DNA of 64,000 bases from a bacterium (GTDB lineage Bacteria > Campylobacterota > Campylobacteria > Campylobacterales > Sulfurimonadaceae): assembly GCA_018825665.1 (NCBI GenBank), contig JAHJEG010000015.1, positions 62,001 to 126,000 of the forward strand, in the 5' to 3' direction. This document shows positions 1 through 9,708 of the stretch, piece after piece. The translations under genes were made by a program, and so were the position numbers. Below the pieces are notes generated by a model, which saw nothing but the letters and a program-made list of their open reading frames with translations, ran no database searches and was not told where the DNA came from. Position 1 is the stretch's first letter. Every line of letters starts with the position of its first letter.

Positions 1-219
1 GACCTTAAAGTTGTGGATGCGACTGTAGACGGAATAGCAAAAGCTATATATGGTACAGGTGAGAAAACCAGAGGGATGCAAAGTGGTAATCTGTCTACGA
101 TGCTTAAATGGATGGTAGCAGGTACTGTTGCTTTATTATCATTAGCTGTGGTTTTTGGACTGGCAGTTAGATACTCTGGTGAAATTAAAACAATTTTATC
201 AGGCTTAGGAGTTCAATAG
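1..219 (+). CDS. nuoL: NADH-quinone oxidoreductase subunit L, C-terminal end (partial)
   Basis: The frame is already open at base 1 and closes at 219, so only the last 72 residues are present and the start lies outside the window. They hold one clear membrane helix (about residues 34-52) after a short polar stretch, as expected for the distal end of the NuoL antiporter-like subunit of complex I. The assignment rests mainly on context: the stop codon is followed at once by nuoM and then nuoN, the standard L-M-N order. Taken alone, the fragment is too short to identify. Confidence 0.85.
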   Translation, partial: DLKVVDATVDGIAKAIYGTGEKTRGMQSGNLSTMLKWMVAGTVALLSLAVVFGLAVRYSGEIKTILSGLGVQ

Positions 220-1773
220 ATGTTAGATCATATTTTATCGATTTTAATTTTCTTTCCGGCATTGGCGGCAATGTTCGGATTTATGATTCAAAAAGATAGT
301 ATTCGTGCTTATGGTGTGGCGGTAGCTACTATTGAGTTCGTTTTATCTTTATGGTTATGGTTCGCTTTTGATTCAAATGTATCTGGTATGCAGTTTATGG
401 AGCAGCTTCCTTTAATTCCTGCGTTTGGAATTAACTATATTCTGGGTGTAGACGGGATATCTTTATTTATTATTATCCTCTCGGCATTTTTTACAATGAT
501 AGGTATCGCGTCTTTGACGGATACGAAGAACGTAAAGAACATGATTGTAACACTTCTGTTTTTACAGATGACAATGGTTGGTGTATTTGCTGCGCTTGAT
601 GCTATCGTATTTTACATATTCTGGGAGCTTTCACTTGTTCCGATGCTTTATATCATCGGTGCATGGGGTGGACCTTTAAGAGTGTATGCATCAGTGAAGT
701 TCTTCTTATACACATTTGCCGGTTCATTAGTTATGTTGGTAGGTATGTTGTTCATGGCATATTTCTATTATCAGGCAACCGGCATGTGGAGTTTTGCTAT
801 TCTTGACTGGTACAGACTTATCTTGCCTGAGACCTTCCAGCTTTGGTTGTTTGCGGCATTCTTTATAGGTTTTGCCATCAAAGTTCCAATGTTTCCTTTT
901 CATACATGGTTACCGTATGCGCACGGACAGGCACCGACTATCGGTTCTGTAATACTGGCTGCAATCTTACTTAAAATGGGTACCTATGCGTTTATCCGTT
1001 TTTCATTGCCGATGTTCCCGGATGCATCTGTGTTCTTTATGTTCCCGATAGCTATAATCGCAATTATAATGATTATCTATACGGCGATGGTGGCATATGC
1101 GCAAGAAGATGTTAAACAGGTTGTTGCCTATTCATCTGTATCGCATATGGGTGTTATTATTATCGGTACTTTTGCTTTGAATGTTGAAGGCATCTCAGGT
1201 TCGATCTTCCTGATGATAGCGCACGGAGTTGTTTCCGGTGCACTGTTCTTGCTCGTTGGTGTTATATATGACAGACGTCATACTAAGATGATGAGCGAAT
1301 TTGGAGGTCTTGCACACGTTATGCCTAGATACGCGACTATCTTTGGTTTAATGCTGATGGCTTCAGTAGGTATGCCTCTTACAATCAACTTTGTAGGGGA
1401 ATTTTTAAGTTTACTCGGATTTTACCAACAGTCTCATATCTTAACTCTTTTAGCGGGAATAGCAATTGTCGTAGGTGCCATCTATATGCTGGCAGCATAC
1501 AAAAAAATGTTCTTCGGTGAAGTTACAAATGAGAAGAACAGTAATCTTCCTGACGTAAACAAAAGAGAGTTATTGGCTTTAATTCCTTTGTCGATTATCA
1601 CTATTTGGTTAGGTGTATACCCAAAACCTGTATTGGAGCCGATCAACAACTCCGTTGAGTCTATTGTGCAGCTTATGCACGATAAATCAATTACACAAGA
1701 AGCTAAATCAAGAATCCCTAACCTTGTAAAAGGTGTAGAGATTTCTAGAACTACAGCAGGGGAGGCACACTAA
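220..1773 (+). CDS. nuoM: NADH-quinone oxidoreductase subunit M
   Basis: Proton-pumping membrane subunit of respiratory complex I, homologous to Mrp-type antiporters. At 517 residues it is normal for the family and consists almost entirely of membrane helices. Key residues are present: the helix-5 glutamate in FWELSLVPM (E136), the central lysine K221 just before FPFHTWLPYAHGQAP (225-239), and K252 in the broken-helix region. The ATG follows the nuoL stop codon directly and has AGGAG about 9 bases upstream inside nuoL; the stop overlaps the nuoN start by one base (TAATG), so the three subunits are translationally coupled. In Campylobacter relatives complex I may take electrons from flavodoxin or ferredoxin rather than NADH; this window does not show which applies here. 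Confidence 0.96.
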   Translation: MLDHILSILIFFPALAAMFGFMIQKDSIRAYGVAVATIEFVLSLWLWFAFDSNVSGMQFMEQLPLIPAFGINYILGVDGISLFIIILSAFFTMIGIASLTDTKNVKNMIVTLLFLQMTMVGVFAALDAIVFYIFWELSLVPMLYIIGAWGGPLRVYASVKFFLYTFAGSLVMLVGMLFMAYFYYQATGMWSFAILDWYRLILPETFQLWLFAAFFIGFAIKVPMFPFHTWLPYAHGQAPTIGSVILAAILLKMGTYAFIRFSLPMFPDASVFFMFPIAIIAIIMIIYTAMVAYAQEDVKQVVAYSSVSHMGVIIIGTFALNVEGISGSIFLMIAHGVVSGALFLLVGVIYDRRHTKMMSEFGGLAHVMPRYATIFGLMLMASVGMPLTINFVGEFLSLLGFYQQSHILTLLAGIAIVVGAIYMLAAYKKMFFGEVTNEKNSNLPDVNKRELLALIPLSIITIWLGVYPKPVLEPINNSVESIVQLMHDKSITQEAKSRIPNLVKGVEISRTTAGEAH

Positions 1774-3281
1774 TGTTAGAGCCAGTTAATGTTTCAATGG
1801 AGTCATTAAATCTAATGACTCTGGCACCAATGCTCATTCCGATTATTGGTGCACTTTTGATTATTGTTATCGATATAATCAAGGGTGGTTTAGATAAAAC
1901 CTTATATGTAGGTTTAAGTTTACTATTTTTATTAATGGATTTTGGTTCACTTTTAGAAGCATCAGGCGTATTCGCACAAAGCGGTACCGTTATGGGTGTG
2001 TTTGATGTGATGCTTATTGACGGTTTGGCAATATTATCTCAGTTTATCATTGTCGGTGCATCTATGCTGTTTATACCATTGGCACTTACGCACAATCGTT
2101 TTCACGAGTTTTCGTATCCTGAGTTTTTTGCATTGTTCTTGTTTATGATTTCAGGCTTCCAGTTTATGGTTGCTACAGATAATCTTATCCTTATCTTTGT
2201 AGGTCTTGAGACAGCTTCTTTAGCTTTATATACGCTCATAGCGATGCACAACCGTGACAAGTCGTTTGAAGCTGCGGTAAAATACTTTACAATGGGTGCC
2301 CTGGCTGCTGGTTTTTACAGTTTTGGTTCAATGGTATTTTATGCACTTACGGGTTCAGTTGAGATCAATCAGATGGCAACTGTCTTAGCGGCAAACAATT
2401 ATGCCGATATCGGATATGTTCTTGTGGGTGTAGTCTTTATGCTTGCGTCATTCGGATTTAAACTTTCATTGGTTCCGTTCCATACATGGGCTCCGGACGT
2501 ATATGAAGGTGCAAGTGCCGCAATGGCCGGATTTATGTCAATCGTGCCGAAAATAGCAGCCTTTATCGTTGTAATGAGACTTTTTGAATTTTTAATTCAC
2601 AGCGGAGTAGTCTGGCTAGAGATAATCCTTTATATTTTTGTAATCGTTACGATGACTGCTGCAAACATATGGGCTCTGGTTCAAACGGATGTGAAAAGAA
2701 TGCTTGCATACAGTTCGGTTTCACATGCCGGCTTTGTAATGGCAGCGATTTTGATTGGAACAACTCAGGCAAACAGTGCTTTATTCTTGTATTGGGCATT
2801 ATTTACATTTACCAACCTTGGTTCATTCAGTATGTTATGGATTTCACGCCAGAAACATCTTCCTGCACACCAGGCATCAGACCACAGTTATGATAAATTT
2901 GCCGGTATGATCCAAACAGCTCCGATAGCGGCAGTTATTATGGCGTTATTTATGCTAAGTTTGGCAGGTATCCCTCCTTTTGCACTGTTTTGGGGTAAAC
3001 TGTATATGATATCATCTGCTGTTACGGGCGGGTATACGGTTCTTGCTTTAATCATGGCACTAAACTCGGCGATAGCTGGATATTATTATTTAAAACTGAT
3101 TATATATATGTTTATGAAAGAGCCTGTAGTAGGTAATGACGGGCATGTATACGTGGCAAATTCGACATTGGCTTTGAAATCCATCATAGGTTTTGCCGCT
3201 GTGGGAACTATATTTGCTTTAGTGGCTGTAAACCCGCTTTTAGAGTTTATTACATCATTTGTATATAATAGCGGATACTAA
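1773..3281 (+). CDS. nuoN: NADH-quinone oxidoreductase subunit N
   Basis: Third antiporter-like membrane subunit of complex I, 502 residues. The helix-5 glutamate is E146 (VGLETASLALY), the central lysine is K230, and the family signature VPFHTWAPDVYEGA lies at 234-247. Its ATG shares one base with the nuoM stop. It is the last nuo gene; pflA follows 37 bases later on the same strand, with no obvious terminator between, so read-through is likely. Confidence 0.96.
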   Translation: MLEPVNVSMESLNLMTLAPMLIPIIGALLIIVIDIIKGGLDKTLYVGLSLLFLLMDFGSLLEASGVFAQSGTVMGVFDVMLIDGLAILSQFIIVGASMLFIPLALTHNRFHEFSYPEFFALFLFMISGFQFMVATDNLILIFVGLETASLALYTLIAMHNRDKSFEAAVKYFTMGALAAGFYSFGSMVFYALTGSVEINQMATVLAANNYADIGYVLVGVVFMLASFGFKLSLVPFHTWAPDVYEGASAAMAGFMSIVPKIAAFIVVMRLFEFLIHSGVVWLEIILYIFVIVTMTAANIWALVQTDVKRMLAYSSVSHAGFVMAAILIGTTQANSALFLYWALFTFTNLGSFSMLWISRQKHLPAHQASDHSYDKFAGMIQTAPIAAVIMALFMLSLAGIPPFALFWGKLYMISSAVTGGYTVLALIMALNSAIAGYYYLKLIIYMFMKEPVVGNDGHVYVANSTLALKSIIGFAAVGTIFALVAVNPLLEFITSFVYNSGY

Positions 3282-3318
3282 CAAGCTAAAAAATAGATAG
3301 CAGTAAAAGGAAGAGACT

Positions 3319-5676
3319 TTGTTGAAACAGATACTCTTTTTACTGCTCTGCTTCAATCTTTTTGCCCTTGAAGTCTCTATTCAGGGTGCAAAAGAGAACT
3401 TTCAAAACTACTCTATCTTACACATACGCAATACAGATACCTTTTTATGTCAGGACATGAAAGATGATTTTGATAAAACGACGCAAATAGCCTGTGTGTT
3501 TTCTAAAGAACCAAGTGCAAAATTCAACACTCTGCAGAATGATTTTTTTGAAATCACATCCCAATCCAAAAATAAAACCTTTTTCCTTATCATCAAACCT
3601 TTTTATAAGATGAAACTGATACCGATTATATTTGATCTGCAAAAAGATGACACTGTGTTTGATGCGGAGGCAAGCTTGTCGCAGCACTGGATGATTATAG
3701 GGTATAAAGAGGAGCTTCCCTTTATCAAACATGAAACTTCCCAGGAAGTGGGTGTTAATTTTCCTTTTACCCTGGCAAAAGACAAGCTGCCCTATGTAGG
3801 AGCATTGGATCTCAAGGGCAACCCTATTCATATACAAAAAGTACAGGATGTTTCCGATTATATAAGGATTAAAAATTATTACAAAGATAATAAATACGCC
3901 CTGTGTCTGGAACTTATTGATGAGGTTATGGCGGAGTATCCAAACTCGCTTTTCAAAAGCGAACTGCTCTTTTACAAGATTAGAGTTTTTGCCAAACAAA
4001 AAGATTATGATAATGTCATTGAGAGCGCCAAAATATATCTAAGGGAATATTCGTCCGATGAAAATGTTCCCGAGGTCTTGTCCTTGAGTGCAAAAGCATA
4101 TTCCAAGATAGGGCTGAGTACGGATGCCGATTACTTTTTTGACAGGTTGTTCAGCGAACATAAGGACTCGGAGTATTGTAAATGGGGGTATATCTATATG
4201 GGGGAGATGCTGGAAGAGTCGGGTTCTGCATCCAAAGCTCTTGAGTTTTTTGAAAAAGCTCTGCAAGAAACTAATGACATAGATATAGCGGCATATGCAG
4301 CTTATAAACTTGCAAGATATAAGATATCCTATTCAAACTCCAAAGAAGCTGCCAAATATATAGAAAAAATATTAAATGCAAAACCTGTTTTCTTTATGGA
4401 TGATTTAAAAGACTCCAAAGAGATGATGTATCTTTTTGCGGAGGAAAAGCATTTTGTCATTGCTGCAGACATAGCAAAGGTAATTTTGGAAAATACTACA
4501 ACATCAGATGATGATTATGAAGTGCTTTTGAGTAAAAGGGGAATCTGGCTCTCCATGAGTGACAAAAAAGAAGAAGCGCTCAAGAGTTTGAATGAATATA
4601 TTAAATTATATAAGTACGGAACATACGAGGATGAGGTGAAGGTTGCCAAAGACTCTCTCTTTTTTGACAATACAGACGCAAATCTATCGACCAGACTTAG
4701 TGAATATGACACCCTTATTGAAACCTATATGAATGATACGATAGGCAACAGAGCCATCTATGAAAAAGCAAAACTATTATACGAGAACAAGATGTATAGT
4801 GATGTCTTGGGATTTAAAGAATCGATTTTGTCTTTGGAGAGCGAAGTATATCCGGATACAGATGCAATCATAAAAGAGTCGGCTATAGGGGTTATGCAAA
4901 GAGCATTGAAAGAAAAAGAGTGCCAGGAAGTATTAAATATATCGGCTGATTACAATATAACACTCTCCAATGAATGGGATGAGGGCATCTATGAGTGTGC
5001 AATGAAGGGGGCCGACTTTTTACTTGCCAAAAGAATCGCATCCGAGAATCTAAAATCAAAAGATTTGCAACAAAGAAAAAAATGGCTCTACAGATATATA
5101 AAAGTTGATTTCGCTACCGGCAACTACAGCGATATCGTAGAAGCATCCAAGGAGTTGATCGTTTTGATTCAAGACAGCGATGACTTGGAGTACAGGGATG
5201 TTTACAGAATTTTATTTGATACCTATCAGAGGCTTGAAAATCCCAATAAGATGCTGGATGCCATTGTTGAGATACAAAGAATATACGGAGCAAGCTATCT
5301 TGACATAGAGAGATATATCGCCGTAATGGTCATAGGAAACAACTTAAAAGATGACAATATGGTTATCAAGTATGCCAAAGAGGTGGATACTATACAAAAA
5401 ACATCCAATTCCTATACCCAAAGCCCGTTTGTAGAGTTTACCCTCTACCAGGCATATATCAACAAAGAGAATTATAAGGCTGCTCTGGAGATTATAAAAT
5501 CCCTGGATGCAAGAGAGCTTGATGCTGAAAAAAGAGCAAGGCAAAAATATCTGCTAGGAACCGTACTGGAAAAACTTTGGAGAGATGAAGAGGCTGACGC
5601 GGCGTATCAGGCGGCTATAGAGGCCAAACCTGATTCTGCCTGGGCGAAACTGGCAAAATCCGCTAAAGATATTTAG
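3319..5676 (+). CDS. pflA: TPR-repeat periplasmic flagellar motor protein PflA
   Basis: A 785-residue exported protein: hydrophobic signal peptide in the first 16 residues, then a beta-rich N-terminal part, then tandem helical repeats of TPR type from about residue 185 to the end. In Campylobacter jejuni, pflA encodes a periplasmic TPR protein of nearly the same length, lies immediately after nuoN, and with PflB forms the disk/spoke scaffold that places stator units in the wide flagellar motor. Matching length, export, repeats and position support the name; sequence identity could not be measured. The start is TTG (3319 or 3322) with AAGGAAG upstream. Its 3' end overlaps the convergent miaA gene by 14 bases. 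Confidence 0.75.
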   Translation: MLKQILFLLLCFNLFALEVSIQGAKENFQNYSILHIRNTDTFLCQDMKDDFDKTTQIACVFSKEPSAKFNTLQNDFFEITSQSKNKTFFLIIKPFYKMKLIPIIFDLQKDDTVFDAEASLSQHWMIIGYKEELPFIKHETSQEVGVNFPFTLAKDKLPYVGALDLKGNPIHIQKVQDVSDYIRIKNYYKDNKYALCLELIDEVMAEYPNSLFKSELLFYKIRVFAKQKDYDNVIESAKIYLREYSSDENVPEVLSLSAKAYSKIGLSTDADYFFDRLFSEHKDSEYCKWGYIYMGEMLEESGSASKALEFFEKALQETNDIDIAAYAAYKLARYKISYSNSKEAAKYIEKILNAKPVFFMDDLKDSKEMMYLFAEEKHFVIAADIAKVILENTTTSDDDYEVLLSKRGIWLSMSDKKEEALKSLNEYIKLYKYGTYEDEVKVAKDSLFFDNTDANLSTRLSEYDTLIETYMNDTIGNRAIYEKAKLLYENKMYSDVLGFKESILSLESEVYPDTDAIIKESAIGVMQRALKEKECQEVLNISADYNITLSNEWDEGIYECAMKGADFLLAKRIASENLKSKDLQQRKKWLYRYIKVDFATGNYSDIVEASKELIVLIQDSDDLEYRDVYRILFDTYQRLENPNKMLDAIVEIQRIYGASYLDIERYIAVMVIGNNLKDDNMVIKYAKEVDTIQKTSNSYTQSPFVEFTLYQAYINKENYKAALEIIKSLDARELDAEKRARQKYLLGTVLEKLWRDEEADAAYQAAIEAKPDSAWAKLAKSAKDI

Positions 5677-6556
5677 AAAGTATAATTCTCTCCAACTCTT
5701 CGAGCGGGGCAGAGGTGATGTTTTCAAACTGTGTTCTGTTAAAGGTCTGCTGTCTTTTTGCCAACTGGGCTGTATGAGTAGAGATGTTTTCAAGCATCTT
5801 CTCTTTTGTTACTTTGCCATCTAAAAACTCTAAGACCTCCACTATCCCTATGGAACTCATGGCATGTGGAAACCTTGTATATTTTTGCTCTAAATAGCAC
5901 ACTTCATCAATCAGACCGCAAGAGAGCATAGTATTGGTTCTGCCTTTTATTCTTTCTCTTAGAGTCTGTCTATCGATCTCAATATTGTAAATGTCAAGAT
6001 TGTCTATGACAGGTTTTGGCTGGTTCTGTTGAAACCACTCTGTCGGGGTCAGTTTTGAAGCTTCATAAATAAGCAGCATTTTTTCTATTCTGTACTTGTC
6101 ATTTGCAGCAATACTTTTCATATAGGAACTATCAAGGGTATATAAAAACTCATAGGCACTCTGTAGGTTTTTTAATCGCATTTGCACATGCCGGGAGATC
6201 TCGGGTGTGATGCGCGGTAAAACGGATAAGCCGCTGAGCAGAGACTTCAGATAAAAAGAGGTGCCGCCGACAATGACAAGGTTTTTATTTTCCCTCCGGC
6301 ATGTGGAAATGACCTCTTTATATAAATCTATAAAAATATCAACACTGAAATATTGATCGGGATTCAATACATTTATTCCAAAATGCCTAAGGGAGTCGAG
6401 ATCTTTTTTCGACGGTTTTGCCGAAACTATGTCTATCTCTTTGTAGATACTCAGCGAGTCGATGGAGAGGATATACGCATCCGTCTTTTGGGCAATTCTG
6501 ATTGCCAAATCGCTTTTTCCTGATGCAGTCGGACCTATTATAGCTATTTGATTCAT
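5663..6556 (-). CDS. miaA: tRNA dimethylallyltransferase MiaA
   Basis: Transfers a dimethylallyl group to N6 of A37 in tRNAs reading UNN codons, the first step towards ms2i6A. The N-terminal P-loop GPTASGKSDLA (residues 8-18) and the following SIDSLSIYKEIDIVSAKP are diagnostic; 297 residues is normal. The stop overlaps the convergent pflA end. The start has no Shine-Dalgarno sequence: a TATAAT box lies exactly six bases before the ATG, so the message may be leaderless. The gene carries two copies of CCACATGCC and one TTTGCACATGCC variant, in three different codon contexts. Confidence 0.95.
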   Translation of the reverse strand: MNQIAIIGPTASGKSDLAIRIAQKTDAYILSIDSLSIYKEIDIVSAKPSKKDLDSLRHFGINVLNPDQYFSVDIFIDLYKEVISTCRRENKNLVIVGGTSFYLKSLLSGLSVLPRITPEISRHVQMRLKNLQSAYEFLYTLDSSYMKSIAANDKYRIEKMLLIYEASKLTPTEWFQQNQPKPVIDNLDIYNIEIDRQTLRERIKGRTNTMLSCGLIDEVCYLEQKYTRFPHAMSSIGIVEVLEFLDGKVTKEKMLENISTHTAQLAKRQQTFNRTQFENITSAPLEELERIILSKYL

Positions 6557-6562
6557 GGTGAA

Positions 6563-6568
6563 ATTATA
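6563..6568 (-). promoter_or_regulatory. -10 box of miaA, leaderless arrangement
   Basis: TATAAT on the minus strand, then TTCACC, then the miaA ATG. With usual -10 to start spacing, transcription would begin at or within a base or two of the A of the start codon. No purine-rich ribosome-binding site can be placed in such a short leader. Confidence 0.55.
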
Positions 6569-6624
6569 TCATTTTAAATCAACTTTGGATAAAATGAGTC
6601 CTATTCATTTCACAAGGTAATAAG

Positions 6625-7485
6625 TTGCAAAAATATATTAACAAATTAAAAGATTTCAATGAACTGGTCATGTTCGAACATTCGATTTTTTCTCTTCCGT
6701 TTATATTTATCGCTATGATTGTCGCAGCAGATGGCTGGTTTGGTTTTTGGTTCTTGCTGCTTGGTGTTTTGGCAGCCGTAAGTGCGAGAAACTTTGCCAT
6801 GGGCGTAAACAGATATGCGGATAGGGATATCGATGCTCTCAACCCCCGAACTGCCGATCGTCCAAATGTGGACGGAAGGCTTGACGGCTCAAGCATTATG
6901 ATCTTTATTCTGGTCAATGCCCTTGTCTTTGTAGCCGTTGCCTATATGCTGAATACGCTTGCATTTTCTCTGAGTATCCCGATACTGCTCGTCCTTGCAA
7001 GCTACTCCTATTTCAAGAGATTTTCATCTCTGGCACATGTGGTTTTGGGAATATGTCTGGGTCTTGCTCCTATCGCCGGTGTAATCGCCGTAAGTGCAAG
7101 TATCCCCCCTTGGTCGGTGATACTGAGTCTGGGCGTTATCTTCTGGGTTGCAGGCTTTGACCTGCTGTACTCTTTGCAGGATATAGAGTTTGACAAGGAT
7201 AACGGTCTCCACTCCATCCCTTCAAAATACGGAGCAGAGGCTACACTGTTTATATCTGCACTTTTTCATATGCTGAGCGTACTGTTCTGGGCGTTATTCG
7301 TATGGATCTCCGGTCTTGGGGTTTTTGCCTTTGCCGCCGTAATACTAAGTGCTGTCATGCTTAGATATGAGCACTATCTGGTGCGAAAAGATTTTACGAA
7401 GATCGACCGTGCTTTTTTTACTGTAAACGGGTATCTTGGAGTGGGATTCTTATTTTTAATCATTATGGATAAAATAGTTTCATGA
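6625..7485 (+). CDS. mqnP: UbiA-family prenyltransferase, probably MqnP of menaquinone biosynthesis
   Basis: Membrane prenyltransferase of 286 residues with both aspartate-rich substrate motifs: NRYADRDIDALNPRTADR (about residues 69-86) and QDIEFDKDNG (about 187-196). In Campylobacterota menaquinone is made by the futalosine pathway, where the UbiA-family enzyme MqnP prenylates the 1,4-dihydroxy-6-naphthoate-derived ring; MqnP rather than UbiA is inferred from the phylum. Other mqn genes are not in the window. The start is TTG (6625), preceded by AAGG at a workable distance. The stop overlaps the next gene as ATGA, indicating translational coupling. Confidence 0.75.
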   Translation: MQKYINKLKDFNELVMFEHSIFSLPFIFIAMIVAADGWFGFWFLLLGVLAAVSARNFAMGVNRYADRDIDALNPRTADRPNVDGRLDGSSIMIFILVNALVFVAVAYMLNTLAFSLSIPILLVLASYSYFKRFSSLAHVVLGICLGLAPIAGVIAVSASIPPWSVILSLGVIFWVAGFDLLYSLQDIEFDKDNGLHSIPSKYGAEATLFISALFHMLSVLFWALFVWISGLGVFAFAAVILSAVMLRYEHYLVRKDFTKIDRAFFTVNGYLGVGFLFLIIMDKIVS

Positions 7486-8000
7486 ATGTCCGTTTGGTAA
7501 AGGCGCCCATCAGTATAGTTTTTAGCGAGGCGGGGAGTGATGATGAAGCATATCTCAGAGAGTACCATCAGCTTAGCGAATCGGATGATGACCCGATAAA
7601 CCATTGGCTAAAGCTTGCAAAAGCGAGGGGAGATACCGCTGATACGGACCCTGTTTTGCTTAACCTGGTTGTTGAGCTGCATAAAAAAATCGACGCTTTG
7701 GAGATGTTTTTAAAAAATGAACAGCCAAAAAGGCTCTCTTTGCTAAACGAAGCGCATATAGACTCCATAGGTTTTGAGCATTTCAATCTAAAAGAAGAGT
7801 TGCTTCAAGAGGGTACGGAATATTACGGCCGTGTGGAGATGCCCGTCCATCCAAAAAGAGACGTTGCTGTTTTTTTTAAAGCACTGAGCAAGACACTGGC
7901 GCAGATTACCAAGATTCATGAGAGAGATGAAAAAGAGTGGGGAGCATATTTGACTGCCAGAGAGAGAGTATTGATACGTGAGGCTAAAGAAAACAGATGA
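7482..8000 (+). CDS. Conserved-type hypothetical cytoplasmic protein
   Basis: A 172-residue, highly charged protein without signal peptide or membrane helix. I do not recognise the family. The middle is predicted helical (about 65-95), and the part from about 105 to 130, including an YYGRVEMPV segment, has a beta pattern loosely like a PilZ barrel; the usual RxxxR and DxSxxG motifs are not evident, so a c-di-GMP role is not claimed. It is coupled by 4-base ATGA overlaps to mqnP upstream and to the next unknown gene downstream, inside a run that leads to ftsW and murG. Confidence 0.8.
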   Translation: MNVRLVKAPISIVFSEAGSDDEAYLREYHQLSESDDDPINHWLKLAKARGDTADTDPVLLNLVVELHKKIDALEMFLKNEQPKRLSLLNEAHIDSIGFEHFNLKEELLQEGTEYYGRVEMPVHPKRDVAVFFKALSKTLAQITKIHERDEKEWGAYLTARERVLIREAKENR

Positions 8001-8515
8001 ATTTTGAATCATTACCGCTAGAATATGTCATAGTAGCGATGTCGGGTGTTATTTTGTATCTTCTGTACTATGTATTTACCAAGGACTCGGAATACAGCAA
8101 AAATATCCATTCTGTAGCTTCTGTTGTGGAAGAGTTAAACAGGGACATCTATTATCTGAAGAAGAAACTTGTCGATAATCAAAAGCATCTGCAGGATAAT
8201 TCAAGAAACATGAGCGATGAGGAGATATACGAAGAGATTGAAAGAAGCGTGTATGACATGATACAGCCCCTCTCTCTGAGTCTCAAGCAGGTAAAAGAGA
8301 CTATCTATACGATTGATTCGCAGATTGATTCGAGAATCTCCTCTTTGGAGAGCGGTGTAAAACAGATCTCAATTCCCTCTTCAATCCATGGTAATGATGA
8401 TGAGAAGATTATGTCTTTGTACAAGCAGGGCGTATCACTCGATACGATTTCAAAAGAACTGCATCTGTCAAAACCTGAAGTTGAGTTTGTTTTAAAAATA
8501 AACAAAATCAAATAG
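7997..8515 (+). CDS. Membrane-anchored coiled-coil protein with C-terminal HTH-like segment (DUF6115-like)
   Basis: 172 residues: one N-terminal membrane helix (about residues 10-26), a long charged coiled coil (about 35-125), and a compact C-terminal segment SLYKQGVSLDTISKELHLSK (about 143-162) that reads like a helix-turn-helix. That last part resembles DUF6115, which often sits near motility or envelope genes; the match is from memory and moderate. It lies 15 bases before ftsW, so a role in envelope or division is possible by context only. Confidence 0.75.
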   Translation: MNFESLPLEYVIVAMSGVILYLLYYVFTKDSEYSKNIHSVASVVEELNRDIYYLKKKLVDNQKHLQDNSRNMSDEEIYEEIERSVYDMIQPLSLSLKQVKETIYTIDSQIDSRISSLESGVKQISIPSSIHGNDDEKIMSLYKQGVSLDTISKELHLSKPEVEFVLKINKIK

Positions 8516-8530
8516 ATTCAAGGCACTACA

Positions 8531-9694
8531 ATGGCAGATAGAAAACTCTTTACCCTGGTGTCTGTATTGATAGGGATAAGTATCATCCTTACCTATTCTT
8601 TATCTGCCTATACGACCCTCCTTTTTGGTGTGGGAGAGTTTCATTTTGCACTCAGACAAGCCGCATTTGGAATTCTAAGCATCATCATTATTTGGGTTTT
8701 GGCACAGCTCAATCCTGATAAATGGTTAAAACCTATAGGATTTACACTTTTCATAGGTTCGGCAATATTGATGATAGCGATGCCTTTTTTGCCCGAATTT
8801 CTGGTTTCGGCAGTCGGCGGGGCAAAAAGATGGATTAAGGTTTTTGGATTTTCAGTTGCACCGGTTGAGTTTTTTAAAATAGGTTTTGTATACTTTTTGG
8901 CGTGGAGTTTTTCCAGAAAACTCGGTCATCATGACGGGATGGGGCTTAAAAAAGAGTTTATCAGATTCGCACCCTATGGAGTGGTGTTTATAGGAGCCAT
9001 GTTTATCATTGCCTTTGTTCAAAACGACCTGGGACAGGTTGTGGTCCTTGGTTTGACACTTTTATTTATGCTTATGTTCGCGGGAAGCAGTTTTAGGTTT
9101 TTCTTTACAATCTTATCTGCTTCATTCTTGTTTTTTGTTTTTTTCATATATACAGCCGAACACAGGGTTCTAAGGATAAAATCCTGGTGGGCTCTGGCGC
9201 AAAACAGTGTCTTGGGACTTTTCCCGGAGTCTATTGCGGAGCAGCTTCGAGTTCCCACAGAAGTGGAACCGTATCAGATAGGGCACTCGCTAAACGCCAT
9301 TCATAACGGAGGAATATTCGGTACGGGAGTGGCAAACGGGACTTTCAAGCTTGGGTTTTTAAGTGAAGTGCATACGGATTTTGTTTTGGCAGGTTTGGCA
9401 GAGGAATTCGGATTCGTCGGTGTCGTATTTGTGGTCGTTCTCTTTATGTGGATGCTCCAGAGGATATTTAAAGTAGCAAACCGTTCCCGTGATACGAGTA
9501 TGTATCTTTTTAGTCTCGGTATAGGATTGCTGCTCTCTTTTGCTTTTTTGGTAAACGCCTACGGAATCAGCGGAATAACTCCGATCAAAGGCATATCTGT
9601 ACCGTTTTTGAGTTATGGCGGTTCTGCGATTTTAGCTGCATCTATAGGTGTTGGAATGGTTTTGATGGCCTCAAAAAAAGTAAAAATGGATTAG
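8531..9694 (+). CDS. ftsW: Septal peptidoglycan polymerase FtsW (SEDS family)
   Basis: A 387-residue polytopic SEDS protein. Recognisable blocks are SAVGGAKRWIKVFGFSVAPVEFFKIGFVYF (split here as GGAKRWI at about 97-103 and PVEFFKIG at about 111-118), QNDLGQVVV (about 164-172) and, near the end, FLSYGGSAI. These fit both FtsW and RodA; FtsW is preferred because murG follows 14 bases later, the usual division-cluster pairing. FtsW polymerises lipid II glycan strands at the septum together with a class B PBP. Confidence 0.88.
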   Translation: MADRKLFTLVSVLIGISIILTYSLSAYTTLLFGVGEFHFALRQAAFGILSIIIIWVLAQLNPDKWLKPIGFTLFIGSAILMIAMPFLPEFLVSAVGGAKRWIKVFGFSVAPVEFFKIGFVYFLAWSFSRKLGHHDGMGLKKEFIRFAPYGVVFIGAMFIIAFVQNDLGQVVVLGLTLLFMLMFAGSSFRFFFTILSASFLFFVFFIYTAEHRVLRIKSWWALAQNSVLGLFPESIAEQLRVPTEVEPYQIGHSLNAIHNGGIFGTGVANGTFKLGFLSEVHTDFVLAGLAEEFGFVGVVFVVVLFMWMLQRIFKVANRSRDTSMYLFSLGIGLLLSFAFLVNAYGISGITPIKGISVPFLSYGGSAILAASIGVGMVLMASKKVKMD

Positions 9695-9708
9695 GTTTGG
9701 TGAATTAA

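Noticed and set aside
3445-3999. 184-codon open frame on the minus strand
   Set aside because: It lies wholly inside pflA, has no ribosome-binding site and no recognisable protein features; it is an antisense shadow.
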